Source: Aliidiomarina sp. (lineage in GTDB: Bacteria > Pseudomonadota > Gammaproteobacteria > Enterobacterales > Alteromonadaceae). Taken from it: a stretch of 64,000 nt of DNA. A program made the position numbers and the translations under genes. Shown here piece by piece: positions 26,977-36,657 of this stretch. The notes under the pieces are model-generated. The model saw nothing but the letters and a program-made list of their open reading frames with translations, ran no database searches and had not been told where the DNA came from. How positions within the stretch are numbered: position 1 is the stretch's first letter; each line of letters opens with the position of its first letter. Where the stretch lies: assembly GCF_022565475.1 (NCBI RefSeq), contig NZ_JAIUMR010000004.1, forward strand, positions 111,530 through 175,529, written 5' to 3'.

Positions 26977-28797
26977 ATGCTGTCTATCGCTCGTTTAAAA
27001 TTAGAAGTGCTCGGCAACATCCGCTATCACCGGCGGTCGTTGTTGGCTTTTCATGTGTATTTCGCCATTTTAATGGTGGTGGTATTAGTGCCAGCCAGTG
27101 CTTGGCTGTTAACCGCTTTGGTCACGCTCACGGGTACCAGCTTAATTGGCAACGAAGATTTGTTGCGGTTTTTATTGCAACCTTCTGGTTTGGCGTGGGC
27201 ATTGATTTCATTGACGCTCCTTGCTGTTGCGGTGTTTTTTCAGCATGCCGGAATGATGCTGATTACCACGCGTAACCGCGAAGGTAAGTTTCACACTGCA
27301 GCTCAGGCGCTGTGGTACTTACTGCTGCATAGTAAAGCGATTCTGGCCCTAGCAATGCTGCAAGTTGCCATTCATTTAGTCTTGTTGGTACCCGTGCTAC
27401 TCGCGGTTGGCTGGGCTTTTCAGCACTTTCTAGGCGGCTATGATATTTATTACGTGATCAACGCGCATCCGCCGGAGATGTGGTGGTTCTTGGCCTGCTT
27501 TACGTTCGCCAGCCTCTGGGTGCTGCTGATTCACGGTAATTTATATTTACGTTGGGCAATGGCATTACCGGCCATGATTTTAGAAAACCGTGGGCCGGTG
27601 TCGGCATTGAACCGGAGCGCCGAACTCACGTTAGGCACGCGCCGCAGAATTGCGCTGACTTTGTTGTCGGTCGCGGCGGTGCTCGCGTCGCTGCCATTCT
27701 TGGTGTCATGGTTATTCGACGGCCTCGGCTGGACTTTATTTAGCTTATTACCGGATCAGGATCGCATCATCGCTCTCACGGTACTGGTGCTGTTGGTAAG
27801 TTACGCCTTGTCGAATTTACTTGCTGGTTTTATTGCCGTCAGTGGTAATAGCTTAACTTTGCTGCGCTTGTATCATCAGTACTGTGAAGACCAAGGTGTG
27901 AGTGAAAAAGCGTGCCCGAGTCAAACCCAAGAGCCGCGTAATACGGGTGTTTTTGCCATCGGTATTGAGGTTGTACTGGTCGTGTTTGCGCTGGTGCAAG
28001 TGACCTATGCGGTGCAGCAGTTTCGTCCGGCAGAGGAAGTTCTTAATATCGCCCACCGTGGTAACTCGTGGGACGCTCCAGAAAATACCTTAGCCGCAAT
28101 TGAGCGCGCGATTGTCGATGGCGCTGATTATGTTGAACTGGACGTGCGTCATACAGCCGATGGTCAGCTAGTACTCATTCACGACCGTGATATGTTGCGC
28201 ATAGCTGGTGAGCCAAGACCAATTTGGATGGTGGACTTCAGTGAAGTGCAGGATCGCGATATCGGCAGTTGGTTCGCGCCAGAGTTTAGCAATGAGCGTT
28301 TGCCCACATTAGCGCAGGCAGTCGAGCTCTTGCGCGGGCGAGCGGGACTCTATTTAGAAGTGAAGGGCGCGCCACAGATGCCCGATTTAGTGCCGATGGT
28401 AGTGGCTGAACTTCGGCGGCTTGAATTCATCGATGAGACCATTTTAGCGTCACTAGCTCCAGCGGACTTGGCTGCAGCGCGCGCCATTGAGCCGCAATTG
28501 CGAACCAGTTTGCTGGTGCATACATCGGTCGGCAGGCTGGCAGGGCAAGACGTTGACATGTATGGTATTCGAGCGGCTTTAGCGACCCCAAGAAATTTAA
28601 ATCGCCTGCGCGCACAGGAGCAGGGCGTACATGTTTGGACCGTCAACGACGTCGCTGGCATGGAACGAATGATCGATATCGGTGTCGATGGCATTATAAC
28701 CGATCGCCCCGATGTGCTGGCTGACGTGTTGCAGCAACGAGCGGAATTGAACCCTGTCGAACGATGGTTGTTACGTTTTCGCTATCGACTTTGGTAA
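26977..28797 (+). CDS. Membrane-anchored glycerophosphodiester phosphodiesterase
   Basis: 606-residue two-part protein. Residues 1 to about 345 form a polytopic membrane domain (at least seven hydrophobic segments; the GDPD membrane-domain type). From about 353 a GDPD catalytic domain follows: IAHRGNSWDAPENTLAAIERAI, VELDVRHTADGQLVLIHD, LPTLAQAVELLRGRAGLYLEVKG and a C-terminal VHVWTVND ... GVDGIITDRPD. The catalytic His pair and the Glu-x-Asp metal ligands are present. It would release glycerol-3-phosphate from deacylated phospholipid headgroups, or act on a lipid substrate at the membrane. The Shine-Dalgarno is poorly spaced (AAGGA 13 bases upstream), so the start is uncertain. ogt follows after 16 bases. 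Confidence 0.9.
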   Translation: MLSIARLKLEVLGNIRYHRRSLLAFHVYFAILMVVVLVPASAWLLTALVTLTGTSLIGNEDLLRFLLQPSGLAWALISLTLLAVAVFFQHAGMMLITTRNREGKFHTAAQALWYLLLHSKAILALAMLQVAIHLVLLVPVLLAVGWAFQHFLGGYDIYYVINAHPPEMWWFLACFTFASLWVLLIHGNLYLRWAMALPAMILENRGPVSALNRSAELTLGTRRRIALTLLSVAAVLASLPFLVSWLFDGLGWTLFSLLPDQDRIIALTVLVLLVSYALSNLLAGFIAVSGNSLTLLRLYHQYCEDQGVSEKACPSQTQEPRNTGVFAIGIEVVLVVFALVQVTYAVQQFRPAEEVLNIAHRGNSWDAPENTLAAIERAIVDGADYVELDVRHTADGQLVLIHDRDMLRIAGEPRPIWMVDFSEVQDRDIGSWFAPEFSNERLPTLAQAVELLRGRAGLYLEVKGAPQMPDLVPMVVAELRRLEFIDETILASLAPADLAAARAIEPQLRTSLLVHTSVGRLAGQDVDMYGIRAALATPRNLNRLRAQEQGVHVWTVNDVAGMERMIDIGVDGIITDRPDVLADVLQQRAELNPVERWLLRFRYRLW

Positions 28798-28813
28798 ACC
28801 GAGGAGAATCATC

Positions 28814-29290
28814 ATGATCGCATCGCGTGTGGTCGATAGCCCGCTTGGGCCAATCACTATGAAGGCAACGGCCAAAGGAATTTATGGCTTAGATTTTGGG
28901 ACTCATGTTCAGGAAAAGGCGCAACCCCAGCCGCTTGAACAAGCGCAGGCCGAAGGGTGGTTGTCGCAGCTCAGCGCAGAGTTAGCTGAATATTTTGCCG
29001 GACAGCGTCAGCAGTTTACCGTGCCTTTAGTGCCGCACGGCACCGAGTTTCAACAACAGGTTTGGCAAGCACTGACCACGATTCCTTATGGGGCAACAGA
29101 AAGTTATCGTTGGTTAGCGGAGCAAGTGTCTCGTCCTCGGGGCTTTCAAGCGGTGGGGCAGGCCAATGGCCGCAACCCGATCGCGATTTTAATTCCCTGC
29201 CATCGAGTCATTAACCTAAACGGTAGACTTGGTGGTTACAGCGGTGGACTCGACAAAAAGGAGTGGTTACTTGCGCATGAAGCACGTTAA
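28814..29290 (+). CDS. ogt: Methylated-DNA-protein-cysteine methyltransferase
   Basis: 158-residue suicide repair enzyme that takes alkyl groups from O6-alkylguanine (and O4-alkylthymine). The acceptor Cys129 lies in NPIAILIPCHRVI. The DNA-binding helix region QQVWQALTTIPYGATESYRWLAE and the conserved GGYSGGLDKKEWLLAHE end are present. It is the short Ogt form without an Ada N-domain. Its last 14 bases overlap the following lipoprotein gene. Confidence 0.95.
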   Translation: MIASRVVDSPLGPITMKATAKGIYGLDFGTHVQEKAQPQPLEQAQAEGWLSQLSAELAEYFAGQRQQFTVPLVPHGTEFQQQVWQALTTIPYGATESYRWLAEQVSRPRGFQAVGQANGRNPIAILIPCHRVINLNGRLGGYSGGLDKKEWLLAHEAR

Positions 29291-29936
29291 TGCAGTTAAA
29301 ATTGTCGGCGCTGCAATCGGCTTAGTTGCTATTTTGTCGCTGAGTGGTTGTGGTCGCTCGGAGCCTGTACGCACGACTTTGCCACCGGGAGAATTACCCA
29401 GTGTGCAGCGGCAAATGCAAGTATTGAATGACTTTACCCTGTCGCAATGGCGGGGGTGCAACACCGACTATGAGCGCGGCCAAATTCTTGGTCGCGATGG
29501 GTACCAAAATTACTGGGTATGCTGGGGAACGACCTCGAGCGAGCACCGTTATGCATTCACTTTGTTAGCGGCACCGGGCAACGAGCAAGGCGCGCAGGTC
29601 AAACTTGAGTTTCGCCGTGGCCATGAGCTCGGCACCAACGCCTTGTTGCGAACTTTCTTTTTGCTCGCCGGGGTCGACGATGAAGATGAGCGCCTGCGCA
29701 TGCGCTCGGACGTGAGCCGATATTTAATTACGCCGCCGGACGTACGTCGGATGATGGTGCAGGCGAGTCAAACGCCCAATGGCTTGATCATGGAAATGGG
29801 TTATAACATGCCGCGATCGGGGTATACGACGTTGCAGATCAACGCGCGTTTGCCAACGACCGCCAATGAAGAAGAGAGCCCTTCAGCGCCAATGTCACCG
29901 ATTGAAACTGACGCTGAGGACGACGAGGAAATTTAG
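29277..29936 (+). CDS. Lipoprotein of unknown function
   Basis: 219-residue lipoprotein: MKHVNAVKIVGAAIGLVAILSLSGC with lipobox LSGC, then a globular domain with Cys pairs (GCNTDYERG ... YWVCWGTTSS) and a strongly acidic tail (ETDAEDDEEI). I do not recognise the family. AAGGAG lies 13 bases before this ATG but only seven before an in-frame TTG at 29271, which may be the true start (two residues longer). It overlaps ogt by 14 bases and ends two bases before the convergent RND pump gene. Confidence 0.7.
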   Translation: MKHVNAVKIVGAAIGLVAILSLSGCGRSEPVRTTLPPGELPSVQRQMQVLNDFTLSQWRGCNTDYERGQILGRDGYQNYWVCWGTTSSEHRYAFTLLAAPGNEQGAQVKLEFRRGHELGTNALLRTFFLLAGVDDEDERLRMRSDVSRYLITPPDVRRMMVQASQTPNGLIMEMGYNMPRSGYTTLQINARLPTTANEEESPSAPMSPIETDAEDDEEI

Positions 29937-29938
29937 CC

Positions 29939-32900
29939 TTACTCGGACTCCTTCGGTGGCCGCTGGCGCAAGATCAGGCTGTACATGACGGGCACCACAA
30001 TCAACGTGAGTAATGTCGCAAAACCAAGGCCGAACATAATGGTCACCGCCATGCTGGCAAAAAACTCATCGAACAACAGCGGAATCATACCGACGATCGT
30101 CGTGACCGCGGCCATCATGACGGGGCGAACCCGGCTAACAGCCGCGTCGACCAGCGCTTGATAACCGGACTTGCCGCTACGCTCTTCGGTATTGACCTGC
30201 TCGAGTAAGACTATCCCGTTCTTAATTAACATACCGGTGAGCGACAGAATACCGAGCAGAGCCATGAAACTAAAGGCCTGATTGGTCAAGAGCAAGCCCA
30301 AGGTCACGCCAATAATCGACAATGGAACTGTGGTCCAAATCACCACGGCTTTGCGCACAGAACTAAACAGCAGTACGGTAATAATGAACATGGCTAAATA
30401 GCCGAGCGGTATGGACGCAAATAGCGCGTTTTTGGCTTTGCTTGACGCTTCGTACTCACCTCCCCACTGCATTTCATAGCCCGGCGGTAACGCAATCGCT
30501 TCGATGTCGGCACGCACGCGTGCAAACATTTGTGCGGGCGTTTCCTCATGCATGGGATACGCATCGGCCATGACCGCAAGCGTACGTTTGCGATCGCGGC
30601 GGTGAATAATTTGCTCTTCCCAGGCGAGCGGCATGCTGTCGATCACTTGGGCCATCGGGATGTAGCGGTTCAACGCTGGGCTATAGACTTGAATGTCCTG
30701 CCATTGCTCAAGATAAACGCGCTCTTCTTCTGGGGCGCGGACGACGATCGGTAATAAATTGGTGCCATCACGATAGACGCCCACGCGCTTGCCTTGGAAA
30801 TTAGCCAGAATTAGGTCATCAATATCCTGCTTGGTAATGCCGACTCGCCGTGCATGGGACTCGTTAAACTGCGGCCGTAAGACTTTACTGCGCTCACGCC
30901 AGTTGTCACGAATCAGATTTAGTCCTGGGTCAGCACGGAAGATGGCTTGCGCTTGCAATGACAGCTGGCGCAAAACGTCTGGATCCGAGCCGCTAAAACG
31001 AACTTCCACGGCGGCTTTGACCGGTGGACCAATTTCCATCCGCCGCAGTTGCATGCGGGCATCGGGATGATGAGCCGTGAGTTGTTGTTGGGTTCTTGCA
31101 ATCAAATTCGGCAAGACGTCCGGTGTCGTCGTACGGACAATGAGCTGGGCATAGTTTTCATGCTGCATTTCAACGATATAGGGCAGGGTAAAGCGCGGTG
31201 CGCCTTGACCGACGGTGCTGGCTACCTGCGTGACCTCGGGTTGTTGCAATAGCCATTGTTCCGCCTTGGCACTGTCGCTGGCTGTTGCCCGAATATCGGT
31301 CCCTTGTGGATACCAAAGATCCACATAAAATGCCGGTGTATTGGAACTGGGGAAGAAGCTTTGCTTCACTTGCGTGAAGCCAAGCAGGGCAAATACAAGC
31401 AGTCCGGTCATCAACACCATGGTGCCAACCCGAAAACGCAACGCGAAGGCAAGCAAGCTACGGTAGCCGCGATAAATCCGATTACCGTACAACTCGGCAT
31501 CGCTTGCTGCCGTCTTGATTCCTTTGCGGAACAGGCGGTCACCCAAAAACGGGATGAGCATTAAGGCGGTAAACCAGCTGAGTCCGAGTGACAATAACAA
31601 CACCCAAAACAATGACCCTGCAAATTCACCGGTGGCGTCTTTCGACAGCCCAATCGGGGCAAAAGCGAGAATCGCGATAACCGTTGCACCCAGTAATGGC
31701 CACGCATTTTGTCGCAGTACATGCTGCGCCGCGCGCAAGCGGCTTTGTCCACGCTGAACGCCAACGAGCATACCTTCGGTAATCACAATGGCATTGTCGA
31801 CCAGCATTCCGAGGGCAATAATTAAGGCACCGAGGGATACCCGATGGAGGTTAATGCCCAACAGGTACATGAAAATAAAGGTGCCAAGAACGGTTAGAAG
31901 CAGCACGAAACCAATCAGGAAGCCACTGCGCAAACCCATGGTAAGTAAGAGCGCAACAATGACAATCACCACGGCTTGCGCCAAATTCAGCAAGAAGCCA
32001 GAGACGGAACGGTCTACTTCTTCCGGTTGGTTGTAAATAATATTCAGCTGCATACCAACTGGCGTGTTGGCTTCAAGTTCGGCAAGTCGCTGATTCAGAG
32101 CAGCACCCACCTCGACCACGTTGACATTGCGAGCAAACGAGACACCAACCCAGAGTGAAGGCTGTTCATTAAAGCGCAACACGTGCGTTGGAATCGGTTG
32201 CAGCTGCCGATAAATGGTTGCCACATCGCCCAAGTAGATTTGCTCGCGAGCGCCTGGGTTACTGATAATAAGAGTGCTCAGTTGCTCAACGGAGGTGAAT
32301 TCACCGCTGGTCTCAAAGCGAACGGCATGATCACCTAGGCGCACACGTCCCGCATTGGATACGGTATTTTGGGTCGCTAACAATTCATAAATACGCTGCG
32401 GTGGTATACCGAGGTTGGCTAAACGAGCACGCGAAACTTCAGCAACGACTTGCTCTTGTTGCATGCCACTAATAATGACTTTAGCGACGCCTGGAACCAG
32501 CGCGAGCTCACGCCGTAGGTATTTGGCGTGGTCCTTGAGCGCCGGTAAATCATAACCGTCGCCCGTGAGGGCGAGCAGTACACCAAAGACGTCGGAGAAA
32601 TCGTCTTTGACCATGACCGGTCCTGCTCCGGGAGGCAGGTTGCGGGATTGGTCGTTGACTTTACGGCGCAGTTCGTCCCAAATTTGCGGAATTTGATGAG
32701 AGCGATAGGTGTCTTTCACTTCCACCATGATTTGCGACTGGCCGGGCATCGACGTGGAGGTGATATGGTCGATGTATTCCAATTCTTGCAAGGCGTTTTC
32801 TAACGGAACGGTGACTTCTTCCTCGACCTGTTGCGCCGAAGCACCCGGGTAGGGGGTAATGACTAACGCCTGCTTAATGGTGAACTCAGGGTCTTCCAGA

Positions 32901-33001
32901 CGTCCCAAGCTTTGCAGGGCAATGAATCCGCCGATGAGCAGAATAAACAGTAAAATCCAAGAGGTCGTTGGTCGTTCGATACTATAGCGCGCAAGGTTCA
33001 T
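29939..33001 (-). CDS. RND efflux transporter permease (HAE1 type)
   Basis: 1020-residue inner-membrane multidrug-type pump with 12 helices and two large periplasmic loops. It begins MNLARYSIERPTTSWILLFILL, with PYPGASAQQVEEEVTVPLENALQ as in AcrB-class proteins. TM4 carries LGMLVDNAIVITEGM (one Asp of the usual Asp pair is Asn, common in this subgroup). Later markers are GGEYE in the second porter loop, NGIVLLEQ and RPVMMAAVTTIVGMIPLL. It is separated by two bases from the adaptor gene upstream. No outer-membrane factor is encoded nearby. Substrates cannot be predicted from sequence; the divergent LysR gene probably regulates it. Confidence 0.94.
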   Translation of the reverse strand: MNLARYSIERPTTSWILLFILLIGGFIALQSLGRLEDPEFTIKQALVITPYPGASAQQVEEEVTVPLENALQELEYIDHITSTSMPGQSQIMVEVKDTYRSHQIPQIWDELRRKVNDQSRNLPPGAGPVMVKDDFSDVFGVLLALTGDGYDLPALKDHAKYLRRELALVPGVAKVIISGMQQEQVVAEVSRARLANLGIPPQRIYELLATQNTVSNAGRVRLGDHAVRFETSGEFTSVEQLSTLIISNPGAREQIYLGDVATIYRQLQPIPTHVLRFNEQPSLWVGVSFARNVNVVEVGAALNQRLAELEANTPVGMQLNIIYNQPEEVDRSVSGFLLNLAQAVVIVIVALLLTMGLRSGFLIGFVLLLTVLGTFIFMYLLGINLHRVSLGALIIALGMLVDNAIVITEGMLVGVQRGQSRLRAAQHVLRQNAWPLLGATVIAILAFAPIGLSKDATGEFAGSLFWVLLLSLGLSWFTALMLIPFLGDRLFRKGIKTAASDAELYGNRIYRGYRSLLAFALRFRVGTMVLMTGLLVFALLGFTQVKQSFFPSSNTPAFYVDLWYPQGTDIRATASDSAKAEQWLLQQPEVTQVASTVGQGAPRFTLPYIVEMQHENYAQLIVRTTTPDVLPNLIARTQQQLTAHHPDARMQLRRMEIGPPVKAAVEVRFSGSDPDVLRQLSLQAQAIFRADPGLNLIRDNWRERSKVLRPQFNESHARRVGITKQDIDDLILANFQGKRVGVYRDGTNLLPIVVRAPEEERVYLEQWQDIQVYSPALNRYIPMAQVIDSMPLAWEEQIIHRRDRKRTLAVMADAYPMHEETPAQMFARVRADIEAIALPPGYEMQWGGEYEASSKAKNALFASIPLGYLAMFIITVLLFSSVRKAVVIWTTVPLSIIGVTLGLLLTNQAFSFMALLGILSLTGMLIKNGIVLLEQVNTEERSGKSGYQALVDAAVSRVRPVMMAAVTTIVGMIPLLFDEFFASMAVTIMFGLGFATLLTLIVVPVMYSLILRQRPPKESE

Positions 33002-33003
33002 GC

Positions 33004-34116
33004 TTACAGTCCTCGCTCACGAATCCATGGTCGCACCGTTTGTCCTTCGTGAAGTTGATGAACCCCCGCGATCACCACATGTTCTCCCGATTCGAGACCT
33101 TGTACGATGACGACGTCACTGCTCGTCGCGGCACCAATGGTGACCCGACGAGCGCTCAAGCGGCCGCGATTTTGCTGGGCATCCGGCGTATAAACCCAAA
33201 CCATCCGTACCTGTTCGTCAAGCGCAGAACCCGGTGGCGAGAATAGCGCAGCAATGGGGACACTGATGCGCTGTTGCTCTTGTGGTAATACTTGGGCGGC
33301 GTCGATCACGACAGTCGCGGTCATACCCGGCAGAATATTACCTTCCGCAGGCTTGGGCAGGGTAAACACCACGCGATAGGTATTGGTTGCGGGGTCGGCA
33401 ATGCGATCCCACTCGCGAATTTGCCCTTGATAGACATGGTTAGGCAATGAGTCGAAAATGATCTCGGGCTGGTAATCGGTATCGCGACGGACTTGTGAAA
33501 ACAGGCGCTCTGGCACTTGAATGCTGACATCAATCATGTCGTCGACGTGCAGGGTAACAACCGGTTGCTGTGGGCCGATGTTCTCAAATAACTCCACATG
33601 TAAATTGGCAATGACGCCATTAAATGGTGCGCGCAGGCGGGTATAGCCGAGATTGGCGCTGGCGGTATTGAGGTTGGCACGGGCCACCGCTAACTCCGCA
33701 CTTGCTTCGTCGAATTGGGCTTGTGAAATAACATTTTGGGTGATGAGTTGGGCCAGTCGATCATATTGGGCTTGCGCCAGTTCGGCCCGCGCGCGAGCCT
33801 GTGCGGCAGCGAGTTCATAGTCAGTTGGGTCGAGTGCTGCAATGAGGTCACCTTGTTGTACTTCATGACCTGGACGCCATGGCAGCTCAGTGACTTCGCC
33901 ACCCACCCGAAAGGTTAGATCGGCCGTTTGCGTGGCGGCAACCACGGCTGGGAATCGACGGATTTCACTGTCAGCACTAGCGCCAACGGTAAGAAGCTGC
34001 ACCGGGCGCGGTTGTTCGGCTACCTCGGTTTGAGGTGCCGGTGAACAGGCACTCAAGAAAAGAGCGGTGAGAACCCAACCATAGTGACGAGTTAAACGAG
34101 GGCGAGCTGGCGACAC
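33004..34116 (-). CDS. RND periplasmic adaptor (membrane-fusion) lipoprotein
   Basis: 370-residue membrane-fusion protein for the adjacent pump. The signal peptide HYGWVLTALFLSAC has lipobox LSAC. The halves of the lipoyl domain are RVGGEVTELPWRPGHEVQQGDLIAALD and LRAPFNGVIANLHVELFENI, flanking an alpha-hairpin (AAAQARARAELAQAQYDRLAQL). A beta-barrel and a membrane-proximal domain follow. The start is a GTG at 34116, six bases after a perfect AAGGAG; a TTG at 34179 would give a leader that does not resemble a signal peptide. It is the first gene of a two-gene operon, divergent from lysR. Confidence 0.92.
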   Translation of the reverse strand: MSPARPRLTRHYGWVLTALFLSACSPAPQTEVAEQPRPVQLLTVGASADSEIRRFPAVVAATQTADLTFRVGGEVTELPWRPGHEVQQGDLIAALDPTDYELAAAQARARAELAQAQYDRLAQLITQNVISQAQFDEASAELAVARANLNTASANLGYTRLRAPFNGVIANLHVELFENIGPQQPVVTLHVDDMIDVSIQVPERLFSQVRRDTDYQPEIIFDSLPNHVYQGQIREWDRIADPATNTYRVVFTLPKPAEGNILPGMTATVVIDAAQVLPQEQQRISVPIAALFSPPGSALDEQVRMVWVYTPDAQQNRGRLSARRVTIGAATSSDVVIVQGLESGEHVVIAGVHQLHEGQTVRPWIRERGL

Positions 34117-34199
34117 AGGACACTCCTTAAAATGCAGACGGTATTGGCAACAGCCGTGCCTGAACGTTAGCGAAAGCAATAAACCTAAGTATAGGGTGC

Positions 34200-34256
34200 A
34201 AAAATATAAAGTTATATTAAAATAAATTAGTTGTTTTATTAAATTAAACTTAACGA
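34200..34256. promoter_or_regulatory. AT-rich divergent control region between the RND operon and lysR
   Basis: This stretch is nearly all A/T and has short dyads (for example AAAATAA and TTTTATT around 34220-34243). It is the expected place for a LysR-type binding site controlling both directions. No exact promoter or T-N11-A box stands out. Confidence 0.4.
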
Positions 34257-34262
34257 GTTACT

Positions 34263-35156
34263 ATGAAAATTTGGCCATTACGGGTGCTTACCCAAGTTGT
34301 CGAAAGTGGCAGCTTACAAGCGGCGGCGAATACGCTGCATCGCACGGCACCGGCTTTGAGCTTAACGTTAAGTAAGCTTGAAGACGATGTCGGTTTTTCC
34401 ATACTTGATCGCAGCGGCTATCGTTTGCAGCTGACGGCAGAGGGCCAACAGTTTTTGCGCCACGCTTATGAACTCTTGCGTCAGCATGACCGCTTGAACT
34501 CCGTGGTGGCGCAACTGCGCGACGGTGCTGAACCGCAACTCCATGTCGGTTACGATTATTCGTGTAATCCCGATTTGTTATTACCGGCCGTGCACCAAAT
34601 TCAACACGCATTTCCGGTCACGGAAGTGCTCATCGCTGGGTATTCTCAGTTGCAAGCATTACAGCATGTGCGCGAAGGCCGAGTGGAACTGGCGCTGACA
34701 CCTTGGTTGCCAACCTTCCAACAAATGGCCGACTTTGAAAGCTTACGCCTCGGTGAGTTTCAATTGGTTGTGGTGATGGCGCGGCGACTCGTCGAACAAC
34801 ATGGCATGCCGACCAGCCGCAATGCACTCAGTGAAATTCCGCACTTGCTGCCAAAAGAGCTCAATATGGGCATTAGCCCAGAGCAAATTTATCGTTTATC
34901 GGGAAGTTCGCGACTGCGAGTGAACGACGCTCACACCATGGTTCAGTTTTTGCGAGCGGGCGTTGGTTGGGGAGTTATTCCGCGCGATCTAGTCCGTCAG
35001 TCGTTGGTTAAAGGCGAGCTCGTCGAGGTCGACATCCCTGGTTTTCTTGATCATATTCACGCCGAAATCCACTTGGTCAAGTTGGCCAGTACGCAACTGG
35101 GCCCAGCCGGCACCTTATTATGGGAGAGCTTCATTGCTCAAGAGCATCACTGTTAG
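34263..35156 (+). CDS. LysR-family transcriptional regulator
   Basis: 297-residue regulator. The N-terminal winged helix-turn-helix (VLTQVVESGSLQAAANTLHRTAPALSLTLSKLEDDVGFSILDRSGYRLQLTAEGQQFLRHA) is typical; a substrate-binding domain follows from about residue 90. It is divergent from the RND adaptor-pump operon, the usual arrangement for a LysR regulator and its target, so control of that efflux operon is the likely job. The effector is unknown. The upstream GAG Shine-Dalgarno is weak. Confidence 0.93.
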   Translation: MKIWPLRVLTQVVESGSLQAAANTLHRTAPALSLTLSKLEDDVGFSILDRSGYRLQLTAEGQQFLRHAYELLRQHDRLNSVVAQLRDGAEPQLHVGYDYSCNPDLLLPAVHQIQHAFPVTEVLIAGYSQLQALQHVREGRVELALTPWLPTFQQMADFESLRLGEFQLVVVMARRLVEQHGMPTSRNALSEIPHLLPKELNMGISPEQIYRLSGSSRLRVNDAHTMVQFLRAGVGWGVIPRDLVRQSLVKGELVEVDIPGFLDHIHAEIHLVKLASTQLGPAGTLLWESFIAQEHHC

Positions 35157-35200
35157 ATGCACGTTTACTGAACGGTCACGGCGCAGACATAAAATTGCCA

Positions 35201-35206
35201 TATAAT
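35201..35206 (+). promoter_or_regulatory. -10 element upstream of chrA
   Basis: A perfect TATAAT lies 30 bases before the chrA ATG, with no convincing -35 at 17 bases. Confidence 0.4.
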
Positions 35207-35235
35207 AAGAAAGACTAAAAACTACGGAGCGACTT

Positions 35236-36561
35236 ATGTCTGAACACCAGACCACTCAGGCCACAGCAGCCGCCGAAAACAGCATTCCTTTTAGCGACGC
35301 ATTGCGAATTTGGTGGAAAATCGGTCTATTGAGCTTTGGTGGTCCAGCCGGACAAATCGCTTTGATGCATCGGTTGATTGTTGAAGAAAAGCAGTGGTTG
35401 AGTGAAGCGCGTTTTCTGCATGCCTTGAACTACTGCATGCTCTTACCGGGGCCAGAAGCACAGCAATTGGCGACCTACGTTGGTTGGTTACTGCATGGTG
35501 TCAAAGGTGGGCTGGTTGCTGGTTTACTGTTTATCTTGCCCGGTGCAGTCATGATTTTGGGCCTGTCATGGGCGTATGTCTTGCTTGGCGACGTTGGCGC
35601 GGTTGAAGGTCTCTTGTTCGGTTTAAAAGCAGCGGTACTTGCCATTGTCGCCCAAGCTATGCTGAGGCTGTCGCAAAAGGCGCTTAAACATGGCGTTGCG
35701 GTTGGGCTTGCCGTTGCTGGCTTTCTTGCGTTGTTTGTTTTTTCTTTGCCCTTTCCACTCGTGGTCATTGGCGCCGGTGTGATTGGCTGGTTTCTGGCAC
35801 GGCACTGGGACTCGCAAGCACCCGCCGCAGCGGATATTGATGTGGTTGTGCATCCCGGAACAAAACGGGCAGCAATTGTTGCTGCAGCGTTATGGCTAGG
35901 CACGCTGGTTGCCTTGTTACTGCTGGTTGGTGACGATTCGGTATGGACGCAAGTCGCGTTATTCTTTTCAAAACTTGCGGTGGTGACTTTCGGCGGTGCT
36001 TATGCCGTGCTGGCGTATGTTGCTCAGCAGGCGGTAGAAAACTACGGTTGGTTGAATCCGGGGGAAATGCTCGACGGTTTAGGCTTGGCCGAAACCACGC
36101 CAGGCCCATTGATTTTGATCACTCAATTTGTCGGCTTTCTCGCAGGTTTCCGCGACGCCACGGGCATGCACCCCTTACTTGGGGCAACACTGGCGGCATT
36201 GCTGACCACGTGGGTGACATTTTTGCCCTGCTTTGTGTGGATCTTTGCGGGCGCGCCTTATGTTGAAAAACTTCGTGGGCAACCGCGCTTAAGTGCTGCA
36301 CTTGGTGCGATTACCGCAGCTGTGGTCGGGGTGATTGCCAATCTCGCATTATGGTTTGCATTAAACTATTTATTCGCCGAACAACTGACCTTTAGCGGCT
36401 TCGGTATGCAGGTCTTGTTACCCGATCTGCGCAGTTTTGACATGTATGCCATGATCTTAACAGCCGCCGCATTATTGTTAATGTTTGGTCGGAAAGTCGG
36501 GCTGTTCCCGTTATTGGGCATGATGTCGGTAGCGGGGATTGGCGTTCAGTATTTCTTTTAA
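35236..36561 (+). CDS. chrA: Chromate transporter, two-domain CHR family
   Basis: 441-residue inner-membrane protein with two CHR domains. The first has WWKIGLLSFGGPAGQIALMHRLIVEEKQWLSEARFLHALNYCMLLPGPEAQQLATYVGW, and the second FFSKLAVVTFGGAYAVLAYVAQQAVENYGWLNPGEMLDGLGLAETTPGPLILITQFVGFLAG. The paired FGG and PGP motifs mark the family. It is expected to export chromate by proton exchange and confer Cr(VI) resistance; other oxyanions are possible. CGGAG lies six bases before the ATG. A 96-base gap separates it from the DUF1538 gene. Confidence 0.94.
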   Translation: MSEHQTTQATAAAENSIPFSDALRIWWKIGLLSFGGPAGQIALMHRLIVEEKQWLSEARFLHALNYCMLLPGPEAQQLATYVGWLLHGVKGGLVAGLLFILPGAVMILGLSWAYVLLGDVGAVEGLLFGLKAAVLAIVAQAMLRLSQKALKHGVAVGLAVAGFLALFVFSLPFPLVVIGAGVIGWFLARHWDSQAPAAADIDVVVHPGTKRAAIVAAALWLGTLVALLLLVGDDSVWTQVALFFSKLAVVTFGGAYAVLAYVAQQAVENYGWLNPGEMLDGLGLAETTPGPLILITQFVGFLAGFRDATGMHPLLGATLAALLTTWVTFLPCFVWIFAGAPYVEKLRGQPRLSAALGAITAAVVGVIANLALWFALNYLFAEQLTFSGFGMQVLLPDLRSFDMYAMILTAAALLLMFGRKVGLFPLLGMMSVAGIGVQYFF

Positions 36562-36657
36562 CACCAAGAGTTGGCAAAACTTTGCGTTAGGTCATTGCAC
36601 CGGCGCCCAGCTCCCGCTACTATTTTTCAATCGCAGTGAACACAGTGAAGTTATCGT

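Noticed and set aside
29277-29290. Frameshift or gene fusion between ogt and the lipoprotein
   Set aside because: ogt is full length with its normal C-terminus and the lipoprotein has its own signal peptide and lipobox; the 14-base overlap is ordinary coupling.
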